Shown here one piece after another: positions 61,901 to 64,000 of a stretch of 64,000 bases of DNA. Position 1 is the stretch's first letter. Every line of letters starts with the position of its first letter. This stretch comes from Neurospora intermedia (lineage: Eukaryota > Ascomycota > Sordariomycetes > Sordariales > Sordariaceae). The position numbers were made by a program, and so were the translations under genes. The notes beneath the pieces were generated by a model that was given only the letters and a program-made list of their open reading frames with translations, made no database searches and had not been told where the DNA came from. The stretch lies in contig BTPP01000002.1 in assembly GCA_037102815.1 (NCBI GenBank), positions 1,426,001 to 1,490,000 on the forward strand. Direction: 5' to 3'.

Positions 61901-62460
61901 TGGGCAAGGACTGCAACCGCGGGTACAACGACACGTGCATCCCCGTGTTCCGGGCCCGAGCCGCCGTGTTCGCCCTGCTGACCTGGCTGATCCTGCTCAG
62001 CGCCTGGGAGTTCAAGAGCATCCGCCGAAGCATGTTCCGCCTCGACCCGGACAACCACAAGAAGTTTGCCGTGTTCCACGACCTCTGGTCCAACAAGTTT
62101 TTGTTTTGGGCCGTCCTGATCGGTCTCGTTAGTGTTTTCCCCACCGTTTATATCCCCGGCCTGAACCGGAACGTGTTCAAGCACACCGACATTAGCTGGG
62201 AGTGGGGCGTCATCATTGGCATGTCCATCGTGTATGTGGTTGGTATTGAGTGCTGGAAGGCCGTCAAGCGCCACACGGGCATCCTGGATGACCACAAGGT
62301 GCCCAAGAGCGCCTGGAGCCAGGGTGACGATGGCGGAAAGAGAGAGCGGACCATGAGCTTCTCACTTTCTAGGAGCTTTGGGAGGACCAAGAGCTTCTTG
62401 GCCAGGACCATGACGAGCTCGACGGCAGGAAACCCTACTGCCGATGATCTACGGGTCTAA
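58995..62460 (+). CDS. ENA1: ENA-type (IID) P-type cation-efflux ATPase
   Basis: Plasma-membrane pump exporting Na+, Li+ or K+ driven by ATP, used in salt and high-pH tolerance in fungi. Exons are 58995-59201, 59272-59471 and 59538-62460, coding 1109 residues in phase. The family N-terminus HPFLLSVPEVEKALDTHI is present. Next come TM1-2 (NAMVLVLIFAMALSFGV), the actuator SLTGE near residue 173, TM3-4 with IIPESL, the phosphorylated Asp376 in SDKTGTLTQG, and TGDGVNDAPSL near 755. A C-terminal membrane part of six helices follows. The tail is Ser/Arg-rich (SFSLSRSFGRTKSF), a possible phosphorylation region. The first donor, GTTCGT, is weak but the join is required. A longer open frame starts at TTG 58944 but has no ATG. 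The 639-residue frame on the opposite strand is a shadow. Whether it prefers Na+ or K+ cannot be told. Confidence 0.94.
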
Positions 62461-63448
62461 AGGGCGCATGTTGATGATGTCTTTTTTGACTGTTGTTGTG
62501 TTGATGTTGAGTTTTTCTTTTTGCTGTTGTCGTTGTGTTTGCGACAGATACCCGGCCTCGGCTCGACTTGCGAGCACCTGGCTAACCAGTGGATGCCTGA
62601 CGTCGTGGTGGTTAGACATTGCTATGCGTTTTCTTATTTTTTTTTTTTTTTTCTTTGGACAGTTCGATGTTGACGAAGATGAGAGAAGACAAAAATGAGG
62701 GGAGGATTAACGAGGGCTAAAAACGAGTGTATGAATTTTCCTTTGATGTGATTCAGCTTTGATACCACGACCTTCCGGGCCTTGTTGCTCTAAGTGTTGT
62801 TTTCCTGTATATAGCGAAGAGGAAGTGAAGTGAAGATACTTCATGTCGTGCTATGAAATTGAACGAGTCGTCCAAAAAACATGGAGCTTCCGTCGTTGTG
62901 ATCTTGATATAACCGGTGGTGTGATGTGTACTTCTTCTGTGCTCACCTTGTGCCTGCCTGGAGATACTTGGTCCAATACAGAGTTCTATATCTTTACTAG
63001 CCGAAGAGCATGACGCTCCATGAGATTGATCAGATTGCCTAGTTCACGTCTTTTTCTTGGTGGTGTTTCCCCTCCAGTAAAGAAAAAAAAAGGGGGCCTG
63101 TTGAGACGTCGGGAGCTTATCGATAAGGAAATCAGCATCACCGGGCTCAGGGGTAGAAGTACTTTCAGTGCAGCCCTGGCCCTGGCAGGCATTCATTACA
63201 GGGCAGGCACCACGTAGCCTAGCGCTTTTCCAGCGTAACAGCGACCGGGTCCCCTGAGCCAGCCCGCGTAAAGGACACCTCGAACCTCCACTGACTGCAT
63301 GAACGCGAGCCATCTTCCATCATCGACGGTAGACACCTTTCCTCCATTCCTTACACTAGGTTCATCTCGACAATTCAATTCGATCCATTCCTTCGTCGAC
63401 AGCCGCTCGTTTTCTACATCTTCGATAATCTCGTAATAATCAGTCATC
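62461..63448. other. Intergenic region between the ENA and DPM1 genes
   Basis: Holds the ENA 3' flank and the DPM1 leader. A 16-base T run lies at 62637-62652. No other gene is seen. Confidence 0.6.

Positions 63449-64000
<552 letters not shown>

Noticed and set aside
61279-62295. 338-residue minus-strand frame
   Set aside because: Second antisense shadow of the ENA ATPase.

Overview
The window looks like nuclear DNA of a filamentous ascomycete. Genes have short GT-AG introns, CTAAC-type branch sites and GC-rich coding DNA, and typical fungal proteins are present: an ENA-type P-ATPase, Prp4 kinase, a VWA/alpha-kinase protein and a CSC1/OSCA channel. A 22.6 kb AT-rich block shows the signature of repeat-induced point mutation (RIP). 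A Sordariomycete is my best guess, held weakly; the species cannot be told.

Layout. Bases 1-5160 are of normal composition with no gene I can defend. Bases about 5160-27790 form one AT-rich block with sharp edges. CpA and TpG are nearly absent, TpA is in great excess, and CpG and CpC survive. It holds diverged tandem repeats (148 bp x3, 155 bp x2, 115 bp x5, 24 bp x7), a cluster of about 230 bp repeats, a small inverted-repeat DNA transposon, and decayed protein-coding DNA on both strands. The best preserved coding scraps are low-complexity tracts whose base composition lacks CpA. I recognised no retrovirus, LTR element or Polinton, and no toxin gene. Bases 27790-34916 are again of normal composition without a defensible gene.

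From 34917 to the end the window is gene-dense. The genes are prp4 kinase (minus, five exons), TMA7 (plus, four exons), a CSC1/OSCA cation channel (minus), a bicovalent-FAD oxidoreductase of the BBE type (minus), a VWA plus alpha-kinase protein (plus, intronless), an AT-hook nuclear protein (minus), an ENA cation-efflux ATPase (plus) and the 5' part of DPM1 (plus, cut by the window end). I re-derived exon joins from splice sites and reading phase; every complete gene closes in frame. Four start codons were moved to real ATGs, because the longest open frames began at TTG or GTG.

The genes do not form a cluster. They are housekeeping functions: splicing kinase, translation factor, ion channel, cation pump and dolichol-mannose synthesis. 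Two are regulatory or accessory proteins (the alpha-kinase and the flavin oxidase). prp4/TMA7, the oxidase/alpha-kinase and the AT-hook/ENA pairs are divergent and share upstream regions. A second small inverted-repeat transposon lies in the AT-hook/ENA intergenic region.
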